From an uncultured Rickettsiales bacterium (GTDB taxonomy: Bacteria > Pseudomonadota > Alphaproteobacteria > Rickettsiales > UBA1997), in contig CAKVGI010000004.1 of assembly GCA_934747265.1 (NCBI GenBank), forward strand, positions 1-64,000: 64,000 bases of DNA. The letters are read 5' to 3'. The stretch's first letter is position 1; every line of letters begins with the position of its first letter. Positions 44,759 to 54,132 of the stretch are shown here, piece after piece. The position numbers and the translations under genes were made by a program. The notes beneath the pieces were generated by a model. That model saw only the letters and a program-made list of their open reading frames with translations, had not been told where the DNA came from and did no database searches.

Positions 44759-46147
44759 CTATAAATTTCTAATATTTATTAATGGATATTCACCATTATG
44801 TGATTTGTGGTATGAAATCAATAAACATCTCTTGCAACCAAATTGTGATTTAACATAATTTAAAGCTACCTGTATTGTTTTTTCATAATCGTTTTCATCA
44901 AAATTCATTACTTCTGGATACACACCCCATAATAATGACATTGTATTTTTTGCTAAATCGTTATCTGTAAATGCAAAAATTGGACAACTAGGTTTTTCAG
45001 TAGAAATATATTCAGCCATTCTGCCAGATTTTGTTAAAACGATTATTGAATCAACTCCGCATGTATAATCAATAGCTCTAACTGTTGATTTTATCATTTC
45101 AACATTTAATTCATCATTATCAATTGAATTATTGTAAGAATTAATAATAAATTCTTCTTCATTTGTTGATACTATATCATTCATTACTTGAATTACGTTA
45201 ACTGGATCAAATCCTTTTGTTGTCTCATCGGATGTCATAACAGCATCAGCACCTTCGTAAACAGCATTAGCTACATCGGAAACTTCTGCTCTTGTTGGTG
45301 TAATATTATCAACCATAGATAGCAACATTTGTGTGGCTATAATTACAGGTTTTGAGTACATATCACATAATTCAATAATTTGTTTTTGAATTTGTGGAAC
45401 TTTTGCAAAAGGTATTTCACAAGCTAAATCGCCTCTCGCAACCATAATGCCATCAGAAGCCTTGACTATTTCTTCTAAATTTTCAACAGCTTCACCATTT
45501 TCAATTTTCGGTATAATATGTGGAACATGTCCTTTTTTCTTGCAATATTCTCTTAAATCTTCAATATCTTTTGCTGTTCTAGTAAACGAAAGAGCTATAA
45601 AATCAACTTTCTTTTTAATACCAAAATTGATATCGTCTAAATCATTTTCTGTGATAGTTGGCAATGATACATGTTCGCCCATTAAATTAACATGTCTTTT
45701 TGTTGTGATTTTTCCAGAACCTTTAACTACACGACAAATTATATCATGACCATGAATTTCCATAACTTTAGCATCTATAACACCACTATCCACAACAATT
45801 ATTGTTCCAACTTTAACATCATTTATAAACTCTTTGTAATTTATAGAAATCTTGCCTGTATCCTCGTAAACCCCTTTATCTATTGTAAAAATTATTTTAT
45901 CCCCAATGTTTACAGGAACTTCGCCTCTAACCTCGCCAGTTCTGATTTCTGGACCTTTTGTATCAAGCATAATACCGCCAGGTAAATTTAATTGTCTAAT
46001 TAAATCAATCTTAGCCTCATGTTCTTTGTGGGTTCCGTGGGAAAAATTTAATCTAAATACGTTTACGCCTGCCTTTGATAATCCTTTTAGCACTTCTGGA
46101 CTTTCTGATGCTGGTCCTATTGTGGCTACAATCTTTGTTCTTTTCAT
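44759..46147 (-). CDS. pyk: Pyruvate kinase
   Basis: 462 residues from the ATG at 46147. It begins MKRTKIVATIGPAS and contains VFRLNFSHG, LDTKGPEIRTG, the catalytic-site block IIPKIENGEAVENLEEIVKASDGIMVARGDLACEIP and the MVDNITPTRAEVSDVANAVYEGADAVMTSDETTKG block. It converts phosphoenolpyruvate to pyruvate with ATP formation, and implies a working lower glycolysis in this organism. Confidence 0.98.
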   Translation of the reverse strand: MKRTKIVATIGPASESPEVLKGLSKAGVNVFRLNFSHGTHKEHEAKIDLIRQLNLPGGIMLDTKGPEIRTGEVRGEVPVNIGDKIIFTIDKGVYEDTGKISINYKEFINDVKVGTIIVVDSGVIDAKVMEIHGHDIICRVVKGSGKITTKRHVNLMGEHVSLPTITENDLDDINFGIKKKVDFIALSFTRTAKDIEDLREYCKKKGHVPHIIPKIENGEAVENLEEIVKASDGIMVARGDLACEIPFAKVPQIQKQIIELCDMYSKPVIIATQMLLSMVDNITPTRAEVSDVANAVYEGADAVMTSDETTKGFDPVNVIQVMNDIVSTNEEEFIINSYNNSIDNDELNVEMIKSTVRAIDYTCGVDSIIVLTKSGRMAEYISTEKPSCPIFAFTDNDLAKNTMSLLWGVYPEVMNFDENDYEKTIQVALNYVKSQFGCKRCLLISYHKSHNGEYPLINIRNL

Positions 46148-46338
46148 ACAATTTCTATAAAATTTATAATACATTAAATATATAAAGATATTTTTTTAAT
46201 ATTTCAAGTAAATTTATGAATTAAAAAAAATAAACAAGTAATTTATATTAATTATAGTACTAAGTTGATTTATTATTATTTGTAAATCTTTATTGTTTTT
46301 TCTGTAAGTTTTTTGTTTATATAAATAGAATAATATAG

Positions 46339-46788
46339 CTACAATTCACTTACTGTATTAGATAATTTATTGATAATTTCTATAATTTCATCCAAAAATA
46401 AAGCCATTTCTTGTTCTGATTTCTCCTCTTTAATATTTTTTGTTGGTTCGTTATTATCTTTTATTTCGGATGTTTCATTTTCAACAATTATACTAGATAG
46501 TATTAATTGATTATCTAAATGACTTCCATTTTGAAAAAGAGGTACGACTTTTTTTATAAGTTTAATTATGTTTTCCTCAAAATTATCTATGAGTCTTTCT
46601 TTTTTATTGATATTGATTAATATTAATATAAATAATAACAATCTATCACTGATTTTACCGGTTTGCATCATTAACATATTTGTTTTTTCGTTTAATGATT
46701 TAACAATTTTTTTAAAACTCTCTAATTCATCGTCATTAATTTCTATGGAATCTCTTATAGAACTTATGGCTATATCTAATTTTGTCAT
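46339..46788 (-). CDS. Possible ZapA-like cell division protein
   Basis: 149 residues, not certain. The first 75 residues (a short strand part, then KIVKSLNEKTNMLMMQTGKISDRLLLFILILININ) follow the ZapA pattern of a beta-hairpin head and a long helix with a gkisD-lLLl-aL segment. A low-complexity acidic linker and a further helix extend it beyond the usual 90-110 residues. The next gene upstream is DUF4164-like, the usual neighbour of zapA in alphaproteobacteria. ZapA cross-links FtsZ; the assignment is tentative. Confidence 0.45.
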   Translation of the reverse strand: MTKLDIAISSIRDSIEINDDELESFKKIVKSLNEKTNMLMMQTGKISDRLLLFILILININKKERLIDNFEENIIKLIKKVVPLFQNGSHLDNQLILSSIIVENETSEIKDNNEPTKNIKEEKSEQEMALFLDEIIEIINKLSNTVSEL

Positions 46789-46789
46789 T

Positions 46790-47056
46790 CTATTGTTCCG
46801 TTATATTTTTAATTATATTATCTATATCACCAACTATACTATTTAATTCGGCTTTAAGTAAATCAAATTCTTTATTTTTTTCTGTCTTGTATTTTGCGAT
46901 ATAGTCTAAATCAAGTGGTGGTTGTTTTTTTATATTACTAATTTCTTCATCTTTTGATTTTATTTTATTTAAAACAATAACGCTCAGATTATCTAGTGCA
47001 TTTACCAAATCTGTCTTTTTGCTCTTAATAATATTTTTATCACTTGTTTCTAACAT
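46790..47056 (-). CDS. DUF4164-like coiled-coil protein
   Basis: 88 residues, helical throughout, with a central coiled coil (about 20-80) and no hydrophobic segment. Size and composition fit DUF4164, a small alphaproteobacterial coiled-coil family found next to zapA. The stop is 1 bp before the start of the next gene, so the two are coupled. Family assignment is by context more than sequence. Confidence 0.45.
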   Translation of the reverse strand: MLETSDKNIIKSKKTDLVNALDNLSVIVLNKIKSKDEEISNIKKQPPLDLDYIAKYKTEKNKEFDLLKAELNSIVGDIDNIIKNITEQ

Positions 47057-47148
47057 ATAAAAAAAAGTTGATTACTTAAATATCCTTTGTATTATTAAAT
47101 TAAAATATAAAATTAATAAATTCAAGTTTAAATTGATTTTTAAATAAA

Positions 47149-49668
47149 ATGGTTAAAAAGAAGTTTGCTAGTGGTGATAATATAATGTGGTATCCTAATG
47201 AAAATTTTATACCATATGCTTGTTATGTTGATAAACAAACAATTTTAACAAAAGATGGAAGTTTATTAATGACTTTTAAAATTCCTAGCTTTATTTCAAA
47301 TAAGTCAAAAGAAGAATTATTTAGTATAAGAGAAGCTTTAAGGGAAGTTTTAGCTAAAAATTTTAAAAATCAGAATATATCGCTTTATTTTAATACTGTA
47401 AGGAAAAAGGCTGATATTATACCGCAAGGCAAAAATACAAATTATTTTAGCGAAAAAATTGGTCAATTATGGAATGATCAAAATAATTGGTATAATCAAT
47501 TCGTAAATGAAATATATATTACAGTTATTATATCATTAAATATTAATGAAAACATTTTTAGTCCGGTATTTTTATTAAAATCCTTAACACAATTAGGACT
47601 TAGTGCTATTTACACAAAAGAAATAGAAAAAGCTCATAAAGTGTTGAAAAAATTTTCATACTTGATAATGGAAAAAATGATGTCATATGATCTAAGAATT
47701 TTATCTATCATTGAAAATAAGGATGGTACTTTTTATTCTGAACATATGAGATTCTTTTCGCTTTTAATTAATTTAGAAAAAAATGATTTTCCACTTACTT
47801 TTGATGATATATCAGATATTATAAGAGAAAAAAAGATAGCTTATGGTTCAGATATAGTTGAAGTAGATAGAGATGGTGAAAAAAGATTTGCTTCTGTCTT
47901 TACTGTTAAAACTTTTAATGATTTAACTTTGGGGCAATTGGATAAAATACTACAATTACCTATGGAATTGGTTATTACAGAAACAGCTAGTTTTATTGAT
48001 AGTAAATACGCGGTTTCATTGTTTGAGGAACAAAAGAAAACGTTAGAGATGAGTGAAGATGTTGATTTATCATATCTTTCTGGTTTAGACGAATTTAATT
48101 CTAATAATAAGGGTACTGATGAAGATTATTGTATCTCACAAGTATCAATTATGGTAATTAATAAAAATAGAGCTGATTTAATCATGAATATTAAATCATT
48201 TTACGAAGCTCTTGATGATATAGGATTAATAATTGTCAAGGAAAGTGTATTTTTACCAACAATATTTTGGTCGCAATTACCATCAAATTTTAGATATTTA
48301 AAGAGATTACATATAATTCCATCAAGTAAGCTTGCAACATATGTTTCATTATTTAATTTTCCTACTGGAAGATTGAAGGATAATTATTGGGGAAATGCTA
48401 TAACTGTTATTCCAACAGCTTTAAATACGCCATATTTTTTCAATTTTCATATCCAAACTAATGGAAATACTTTAATTATTGGGCCAAAAAGTACTGGAAA
48501 AACTACGATAATGAATTTTTTACTTTCTCAAACATCAAAAATAAATCCTAGAATATTTTATATTGATACAATGAGAAGCGGTGAAGTGTTTATTAATGCT
48601 ATGGGTGGAAAATATTATAGAATAAGTCCAAATATTTCAGATAATGAACAGTTTAAGATGAATCCGTTTGATATTGATAATAGTCCAGAAAATGAAAAAT
48701 TTATAGTTGATTTTATTATTGATTTAGTTGATTTTCAAGATGATGGATTTATAGAAATTGGTAAAAAACTTACTCAATTAAAGTCTGAATATGAGTTTAT
48801 TCCCAATGTAGTAAAACGTATTCTTACATTAACAAAAGACAAAAGAAATATAGAAGGAATATTGGAGTTATTTAACACACCTCAGACACAACTAATATAT
48901 AGCAAATTAAAATATTGGAAAAGTGATCAATTATCTTTTATTTTTAATCATAAGGAAAATTTAATACCAGACAATAAAATAATAGGTGTATCTTTAAAAA
49001 CTATAATAAAAAATAAAGAATTAACTATTCCAGTAATGAAATATTTGTTGTTTTTGGTAAAAAAAATGGCTGACAATGGTCCTTTTATTTTTGTTATAGA
49101 TGATGCTTGGAATGTTATTGATAATGAAACAATTACACCATTATTTTTTCAAGCATTAAATGACTTTCCACAAAAAAATATTATAACAATTATTACTACC
49201 GATGGTGAAAGTGATGTAGATAAGTCATATATTACACCAAAAATTATGGACTTTTTTGCAACAAAAATATATTTAGCTACACCAAAACCTACTATATACG
49301 AAAGAAAAATTTTTAATATATCTGATGAAGAATCTAAAATTCTTGGATTAATGCAAGTAGAGAATAGGAATTTATTGTTAAAGAACATTAAAGATATTAT
49401 AATTTCCTCAATAAATTTGAAAGATTTTGATTATTATAAAAATATCTTTTCAAGCGATAATATTTCAATAAACGCCATGAAAAAGGCAAAAGAAGTATCA
49501 AAAAGTGAAAATCCTAGTGCTTGGATACCAATATTTCTAAAAATATTAGACGAATATGAAAAAATTGTAAAAGCTAAAAAAATTAGAGAAAATGAAATTA
49601 ATCAGCAAAAATGGGAAGAATCCAGACATCAAGATAATAATCAAAATAGAATTATTAGTGCTGAATAA
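47149..49668 (+). CDS. virB4: Type IV secretion ATPase, VirB4 family
   Basis: 839 residues. The N-terminal domain of about 430 residues begins IPYACYVDKQTILTKDGSLLMTFKIP, the usual VirB4 start. The AAA+ domain has Walker A GPKSTGKTT at residues 445-453 and Walker B FIFVIDDAW at about 646-654. Walker B has Asp-Asp where most VirB4 proteins have Asp-Glu. VirB4 powers assembly of the secretion channel at the inner membrane. No other vir gene is adjacent, which matches the scattered rvh-type layout of Rickettsiales. An SDR gene follows after 14 bp. Confidence 0.92.
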   Translation: MVKKKFASGDNIMWYPNENFIPYACYVDKQTILTKDGSLLMTFKIPSFISNKSKEELFSIREALREVLAKNFKNQNISLYFNTVRKKADIIPQGKNTNYFSEKIGQLWNDQNNWYNQFVNEIYITVIISLNINENIFSPVFLLKSLTQLGLSAIYTKEIEKAHKVLKKFSYLIMEKMMSYDLRILSIIENKDGTFYSEHMRFFSLLINLEKNDFPLTFDDISDIIREKKIAYGSDIVEVDRDGEKRFASVFTVKTFNDLTLGQLDKILQLPMELVITETASFIDSKYAVSLFEEQKKTLEMSEDVDLSYLSGLDEFNSNNKGTDEDYCISQVSIMVINKNRADLIMNIKSFYEALDDIGLIIVKESVFLPTIFWSQLPSNFRYLKRLHIIPSSKLATYVSLFNFPTGRLKDNYWGNAITVIPTALNTPYFFNFHIQTNGNTLIIGPKSTGKTTIMNFLLSQTSKINPRIFYIDTMRSGEVFINAMGGKYYRISPNISDNEQFKMNPFDIDNSPENEKFIVDFIIDLVDFQDDGFIEIGKKLTQLKSEYEFIPNVVKRILTLTKDKRNIEGILELFNTPQTQLIYSKLKYWKSDQLSFIFNHKENLIPDNKIIGVSLKTIIKNKELTIPVMKYLLFLVKKMADNGPFIFVIDDAWNVIDNETITPLFFQALNDFPQKNIITIITTDGESDVDKSYITPKIMDFFATKIYLATPKPTIYERKIFNISDEESKILGLMQVENRNLLLKNIKDIIISSINLKDFDYYKNIFSSDNISINAMKKAKEVSKSENPSAWIPIFLKILDEYEKIVKAKKIRENEINQQKWEESRHQDNNQNRIISAE

Positions 49669-49682
49669 ATTATGGTGATATT

Positions 49683-50444
49683 ATGAAAAAGGAATTTAAT
49701 TCAATTTTAATTACTGGTGCATCAAGTGGTTTAGGAAAACAACTAGCTATTGATTATGCTAAGCCAAACATTACTTTATATTTATCTGGCAGAAATGAAA
49801 AAAGATTATTGGAGACATATAAGATATGTAAATCAAAGGGCGCTAATGTTTTTACAAAAATTATTGATGTAAAAGATAGATATGGTATGAAAAATTGGAT
49901 ATTTGAATGTGAAAAAATAAAACCGATAGATTTAGTAGTAGCAAATGCTGGTATATCTGCTGGTACATCAAATGGTACAGAAAGTGATGAACAAGTCTAT
50001 GATATTTTTAGTACGAATATTTTTGGCGTATTAAATACAATAGATCCAATTATACAAGAGATGGTTAAAAGAAAAAATGGGCAAATCGCTTTAATTTCAT
50101 CAATGTCAAGTTTTATAGGTATGGCTAGTTGTCCCGCTTATTCAAGTTCAAAAGCTTGTATAACAGCTTATGGCGAAGGTTTACGTGGATATTTGAAGTA
50201 TTATAATGTTGGTGTTTCAATCGTATGTCCTGGCTTTATTAAAACACCATTGACAGATAAAAATAATTTTGCTATGCCTTTAATAACAACTACAAAAAAA
50301 GCAAGCAAAAAGATTATTACTGGTATATCAAAAAACAAAGGTCTAATAACTTTTCCAATAGTTATATATATTTTATTAAAATTTTTAAGATTTATGCCTT
50401 TTAATTTTGTAAATTATATTTTCTCAAAATTACCAAAAAAGTAA
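49683..50444 (+). CDS. Short-chain dehydrogenase/reductase
   Basis: 253 residues, typical classical SDR. The cofactor motif TGASSGLGKQLA is near residue 11, NAGISAG near 84, the catalytic Ser in ALISSMSSF near 138 and the Tyr-x3-Lys pair in AYSSSKACITAYGEGL near 152-156. The C-terminus has a hydrophobic segment (about 220-245), so it may associate with the membrane. The substrate is unknown. Confidence 0.92.
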   Translation: MKKEFNSILITGASSGLGKQLAIDYAKPNITLYLSGRNEKRLLETYKICKSKGANVFTKIIDVKDRYGMKNWIFECEKIKPIDLVVANAGISAGTSNGTESDEQVYDIFSTNIFGVLNTIDPIIQEMVKRKNGQIALISSMSSFIGMASCPAYSSSKACITAYGEGLRGYLKYYNVGVSIVCPGFIKTPLTDKNNFAMPLITTTKKASKKIITGISKNKGLITFPIVIYILLKFLRFMPFNFVNYIFSKLPKK

Positions 50445-50498
50445 TAGTTATGTGTTTTAATTTTTCCTTCAAATATATTAAATAGTGAAATAACATTT

Positions 50499-51338
50499 TT
50501 ATTTTGAAGTTAAAAAATACATAATAGCCAAAATTCCAGCCAGCAATGCAAAAATTATATTATCCGAATCTTTATCTTCATGCTTATTAACTATAAAATT
50601 ATTTATAACCATGACAAAAGGTATGGTAGCTCTTTTTAATACTAGCACAGTCGTTACGCCAATTATTGGATTTGCATACATAAAAATCAATTCGCCAAAA
50701 GCATGAAATAGACCTACAAGCGCTAAATTGCCAGATAATTTTAAATTATTTTTCTTTAATTCGCATCTACATTTTAAAAACTCATAAATATCAGTTGTAA
50801 AGTTTACTACAGCATTCATTAAAAATATAGAAAACCAATTTGTATAATTCAACAAAAGGGTAGGCGTAGTAATTACTATAACAGTAAATGCAAGATTAAT
50901 TAACCATGCCAACTTTGCTTTGTTGGATAATTTGTTGACAATTCTAATAAAAAATAATATTGCTACAATAGCTATAAGAACGACCGTTATTAATTGTCCT
51001 GTTGATGTATATTCACCGTATAACTTATTTATTATAATACCAAAACCAAGTGCTATAATTAATATATACTGATGTGCTGATGTTGATTCTTTTAATACTA
51101 TTTGAAAAAACTTTACTTGATATGACAAACAGGCTCCATTTATTATACAAAGTAATAATATTGGATGCCATACAAAACTTTCTGTTGATGTAATTAATAA
51201 TGGAATTCCAACAATCAAAGATGCCAAACCATCAGTAAGCATAGCTATTGCTGGTGGATATTTTTTTGCTATTGGTTTGTATATAAATGGTCTTAAACCA
51301 AACAATAAAAATATTGCAAGACATAAGGTAATGTTCAT
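50499..51338 (-). CDS. DMT/EamA-like membrane protein
   Basis: 279 residues with about ten hydrophobic segments spread over the whole chain, the size and layout of the drug/metabolite transporter superfamily. The pairs of five helices are not obviously duplicated in sequence. It runs convergent to the SDR gene and divergent from the orphan gene at 51524. The substrate is unknown. It is not an APC-type (AaxC-like) antiporter, which would have twelve helices. Confidence 0.7.
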   Translation of the reverse strand: MNITLCLAIFLLFGLRPFIYKPIAKKYPPAIAMLTDGLASLIVGIPLLITSTESFVWHPILLLCIINGACLSYQVKFFQIVLKESTSAHQYILIIALGFGIIINKLYGEYTSTGQLITVVLIAIVAILFFIRIVNKLSNKAKLAWLINLAFTVIVITTPTLLLNYTNWFSIFLMNAVVNFTTDIYEFLKCRCELKKNNLKLSGNLALVGLFHAFGELIFMYANPIIGVTTVLVLKRATIPFVMVINNFIVNKHEDKDSDNIIFALLAGILAIMYFLTSK

Positions 51339-51464
51339 TTTTTTCTGTTATTATAGATATTATTAGCAATAATGTAAAATCTAAAATTATATTATCAAGT
51401 ATTTTCCAAAATAATTTTTGATTTATTATTAATTTTTTAAATATACTTTGATTTTTATTTGGTA

Positions 51465-51493
51465 TTGACTTTTAACATAAATTGAGTTATTAT
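51465..51493 (+). promoter_or_regulatory. Promoter of the orphan gene at 51524
   Basis: TTGACT (51465-51470), a 17-bp spacer and TATTAT (51488-51493). Transcription would start near 51500. This overlaps a possible upstream TTG start at 51482 and favours the ATG at 51524. Confidence 0.6.
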
Positions 51494-51523
51494 AAAAAAA
51501 TCGAGATAAATAATATAAATTTT

Positions 51524-52846
51524 ATGAAAGTTTTTACAGTTGCAAATGATGAAATGAATAGAGGATATAGTGGTACAGTAAAAGTGTTGGCGAGAATGTA
51601 TGATGAAGACTATTCGGAAACCAGTCATTTAAAATATAAAACTGTCAATGACAATGAAACATGCAATCAAGAGGAATTTGACAAATTTATAAGTAATATA
51701 AAAGAACAAGCTGGTGATGGTGAAAAAGTTTGTGTTCTATTTGCTGGTGGAAGTAAACTTAAAGACAAAATAAAGAAAGTTCAAGATGCATTAGGTGATG
51801 ATGTATCTAATAAAGTTAAATTTGTGCTTAATACAGAAAGATTTAATGCGGAAGATAATTTTTCAGATGTGAAAAATCTTACAATTATTACACAAGAAAC
51901 AGTTGAAAGTGCACTTCAAAAAGGAATTGATTTAGGTACTTCTAAATTGCATTCAGTTGATATTGCTGCTTGTTCTGATGGCAAAAAAATGGAAAATGAA
52001 GCTGAGTCTTTTAAAAGACAAAATCCTAGAGTATGTGAATTTATTGAAAATTTGAATACCAAACAATTTTTTTATTTAGGCGGAAGAGGGCCGGGATTTT
52101 TTGATAATGATGATCTTAAAAAAGGAGAACAAAATGATGGTGGAGCAATAATTAATACTAGCAGAACTTTTAGAGGATTTGCAGATGCTTGCGAAAAAAC
52201 GATTAACCAAAATCAAGAAAGTACAACAACAAGAACATCGGAACCAATAGTAATTTTTACGCATGGTCTTAGAACCTTTACTGATAAAAATGGAGTTAAT
52301 AGATTTGGTCCAGTTAATGAAATGTATAAACATTTGCAAAAACAGTTAAAAGATGACCAAGTAGCTTATATTTTTGCACAAAAGGAAGTGGATGAAGAAA
52401 AGAAGAGAACACCAGTTCTTGTTATCGTAAGAAAAGGAGATAGTGAATTTTTTGAGGTACCAATTAGTGGAAATCCTTATAGTTGGTCATTAATGACAGC
52501 AAAGCAAAAAGGTATTAATGTTATAGCAACATGTGAACAACAAAATTTTCCAGCAGATGCTATGGCAGTTGGTATAAAGCCCGAAAAAATTTCTGATATA
52601 GATTGGGACTTTAAAAAGCCAATGCATCATGAATTATACAAAAAGATTCAGAAGGGTGAAATGAAATCTGCCCAAGAAGTTTTTGGAAAAATGTGTATTA
52701 AGTCTACAATTGAACAGTCGCATAATAGAGAAAGAAAACGAACATCTGAAATAATAGAGAAGATTAAAAAGGGATTTGGTAGTTATTCACAAGTTTCATA
52801 CACACAAAATACAGAACGACAAAAAACAAGTGGAAGAAGTAGATAA
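51524..52846 (+). CDS. Orphan 440-residue protein, unknown function
   Basis: Not recognised. No signal peptide or membrane segment. Two alternating beta-alpha regions are visible: one at about 60-170 (EKVCVLFAGGSKLKDKI, VKFVLNTERF, LTIITQETVESALQKG, HSVDIAACSDG) and one at about 190-385 (FFYLGGRGPGFFD, EPIVIFTHGLRTF, TPVLVIVRKGDSEFFEVP, GINVIATCEQQNF). This two-Rossmann look recalls GT-B or ELM1-type folds, but no signature fits. The end (about 385-440) is helical, very basic and polar, ending in TSGRSR. A gene leader and promoter support the start. Convergent with the porin gene at 52880. Confidence 0.6.
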   Translation: MKVFTVANDEMNRGYSGTVKVLARMYDEDYSETSHLKYKTVNDNETCNQEEFDKFISNIKEQAGDGEKVCVLFAGGSKLKDKIKKVQDALGDDVSNKVKFVLNTERFNAEDNFSDVKNLTIITQETVESALQKGIDLGTSKLHSVDIAACSDGKKMENEAESFKRQNPRVCEFIENLNTKQFFYLGGRGPGFFDNDDLKKGEQNDGGAIINTSRTFRGFADACEKTINQNQESTTTRTSEPIVIFTHGLRTFTDKNGVNRFGPVNEMYKHLQKQLKDDQVAYIFAQKEVDEEKKRTPVLVIVRKGDSEFFEVPISGNPYSWSLMTAKQKGINVIATCEQQNFPADAMAVGIKPEKISDIDWDFKKPMHHELYKKIQKGEMKSAQEVFGKMCIKSTIEQSHNRERKRTSEIIEKIKKGFGSYSQVSYTQNTERQKTSGRSR

Positions 52847-52850
52847 ATAA

Positions 52851-52876
52851 TATAAGGTATGAATTCATACCTTATA
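52851..52876. terminator. Bidirectional palindrome between convergent genes
   Basis: The 26-bp perfect palindrome TATAAGGTATGAATTCATACCTTATA lies between two convergent stops, 5 bp after the orphan gene and 4 bp before the porin gene. It has no long T-run on either side, so termination is probable but not certain. Confidence 0.55.
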
Positions 52877-52879
52877 AAT

Positions 52880-54076
52880 CTATATGGTTAATCCAACCCT
52901 TAAACTATAAACAAATGCTGAATTTCTATTTGTATTTAAAGCTGGATTAATAACATATTGTATATCAGGAGTAATTGTTATATATTTTCCGAGACCAACT
53001 ACGTATTGCGCTTCAAGTACGTTTTCGTATTTATGAATTGGACTTGTACCTAAAACTTCTGCATTCATCCTATTTGTACTAAATGCTAGACCTAAATAAT
53101 CGTTTGCATTTCTTTCAAAAGGATCTTTAAATCCAAAGCCAGCAACATAAGATCTCTCTATTGCTGTTGCATTTCCGCTTGAACCATTTATTCTACCAAA
53201 TATGTTAAACTTTTCACCAAAATATTGAGAGAAGCTAAATGACCAGCCGTCAGAATCTCCTTGTTGTTTTTCTGTTGATGGTTGATTATAGGTTAAGAAC
53301 ATATATTGTCCGTTCCAATTATCTTTAAAAACTGGATTCCAAGAAATGTATGCATAACTTGTAAAATCGCCTTTGTGTAATGTACTAAAATCAATTTTAT
53401 TTCCGTTTATATTGTTTGCATCTTGAAAACCAACTTGTATCATCCAATCATTGGTTGGAGAGAATTGCAAATATGCACCAAAACTAGCAACTGGATAACT
53501 AGCACTTCCATTTTGTGATAAAGAATAGCTAATAAAACCAGTTTGTTGATTATATGTTTGTGGCGTTCCATCTATAAAATATAGACTATATTGTCCGATA
53601 TTTATGCTTAACCATTTCATTTTATCTGGTAAATTATAGCTTAACAAAAATTGTGAAAATTGGTTAGCTGTTGAGGTATAATCATTAATTCCGCTACCAA
53701 CATTAATTCTGTTTTGCATTTTACTTGCTTGTTCGCCCCAATATCTTATCGCTGTATATGCAAACTGTAATTGTAATTCACCTGCATCTTCATTTGAAAA
53801 TACTGTCCAATCAACGTTTGGCGATACTATAAATTGTTGAGGTGTTTTGCTTCCATTAGGAGAGCCTCTTTGTGGCATATATGTAAAATCAACAGAATAA
53901 GAAAGTCCATATTTTTCTAAATTATCTTTAAAGTCTTGATAAAAATCAGTAGAAATGAACTCTTTTCTTTTATTAATTCTATCACTCTTTTTGTTCGTTA
54001 TAACATTACTGTCAGCATATAATTCTTTTGCAAAGAGAATTATAAATAATAAAAAAATATTTTTGATTTTTTTCAT
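52880..54076 (-). CDS. aaxA: OprB-type porin, AaxA-like (arginine porin candidate)
   Basis: 398 residues. A signal peptide (MKKIKNIFLLFIILFAKELYADS) starts at the ATG at 54076. The mature chain fits the carbohydrate-selective porin (OprB) family: YGLSYSVDFTYMP near the start, many short beta strands rich in Tyr, Phe, Gln and Ser, and the C-terminal block VGLGKYITITPDIQYVINPALN followed by a last strand ending GLTI. It lies 56 bp after the AaxB-like gene on the same strand. In Chlamydia the OprB-family AaxA is an arginine porin beside aaxB, so the same role is inferred here. Confidence 0.75.
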   Translation of the reverse strand: MKKIKNIFLLFIILFAKELYADSNVITNKKSDRINKRKEFISTDFYQDFKDNLEKYGLSYSVDFTYMPQRGSPNGSKTPQQFIVSPNVDWTVFSNEDAGELQLQFAYTAIRYWGEQASKMQNRINVGSGINDYTSTANQFSQFLLSYNLPDKMKWLSINIGQYSLYFIDGTPQTYNQQTGFISYSLSQNGSASYPVASFGAYLQFSPTNDWMIQVGFQDANNINGNKIDFSTLHKGDFTSYAYISWNPVFKDNWNGQYMFLTYNQPSTEKQQGDSDGWSFSFSQYFGEKFNIFGRINGSSGNATAIERSYVAGFGFKDPFERNANDYLGLAFSTNRMNAEVLGTSPIHKYENVLEAQYVVGLGKYITITPDIQYVINPALNTNRNSAFVYSLRVGLTI

Positions 54077-54103
54077 AATAATATCCCATTTTGAATAAAA
54101 TAT

Positions 54104-54124
54104 GGGCAATAATGTTTATTGCCC
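54104..54124 (-). terminator. Hairpin after the decarboxylase gene
   Basis: GGGCAATAA (54104-54112), loop TGT and TTATTGCCC (54116-54124) form a 9-bp stem between the decarboxylase and porin genes. The following minus-strand sequence is AT-rich without a strong T-run. It may act as an attenuator or mRNA-stability stem in a shared transcript. Confidence 0.5.
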
Positions 54125-54132
54125 AAACTTAA

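Noticed and set aside
50499..51338. AaxC-type arginine/agmatine antiporter near the decarboxylase
   Set aside because: The protein has about ten helices of DMT type, not the twelve of an APC antiporter, and lies in a separate transcription unit.
51482..51523. Upstream TTG start for the orphan gene
   Set aside because: A good -35/-10 pair overlaps it, so transcription would begin after that codon; the ATG at 51524 is preferred.
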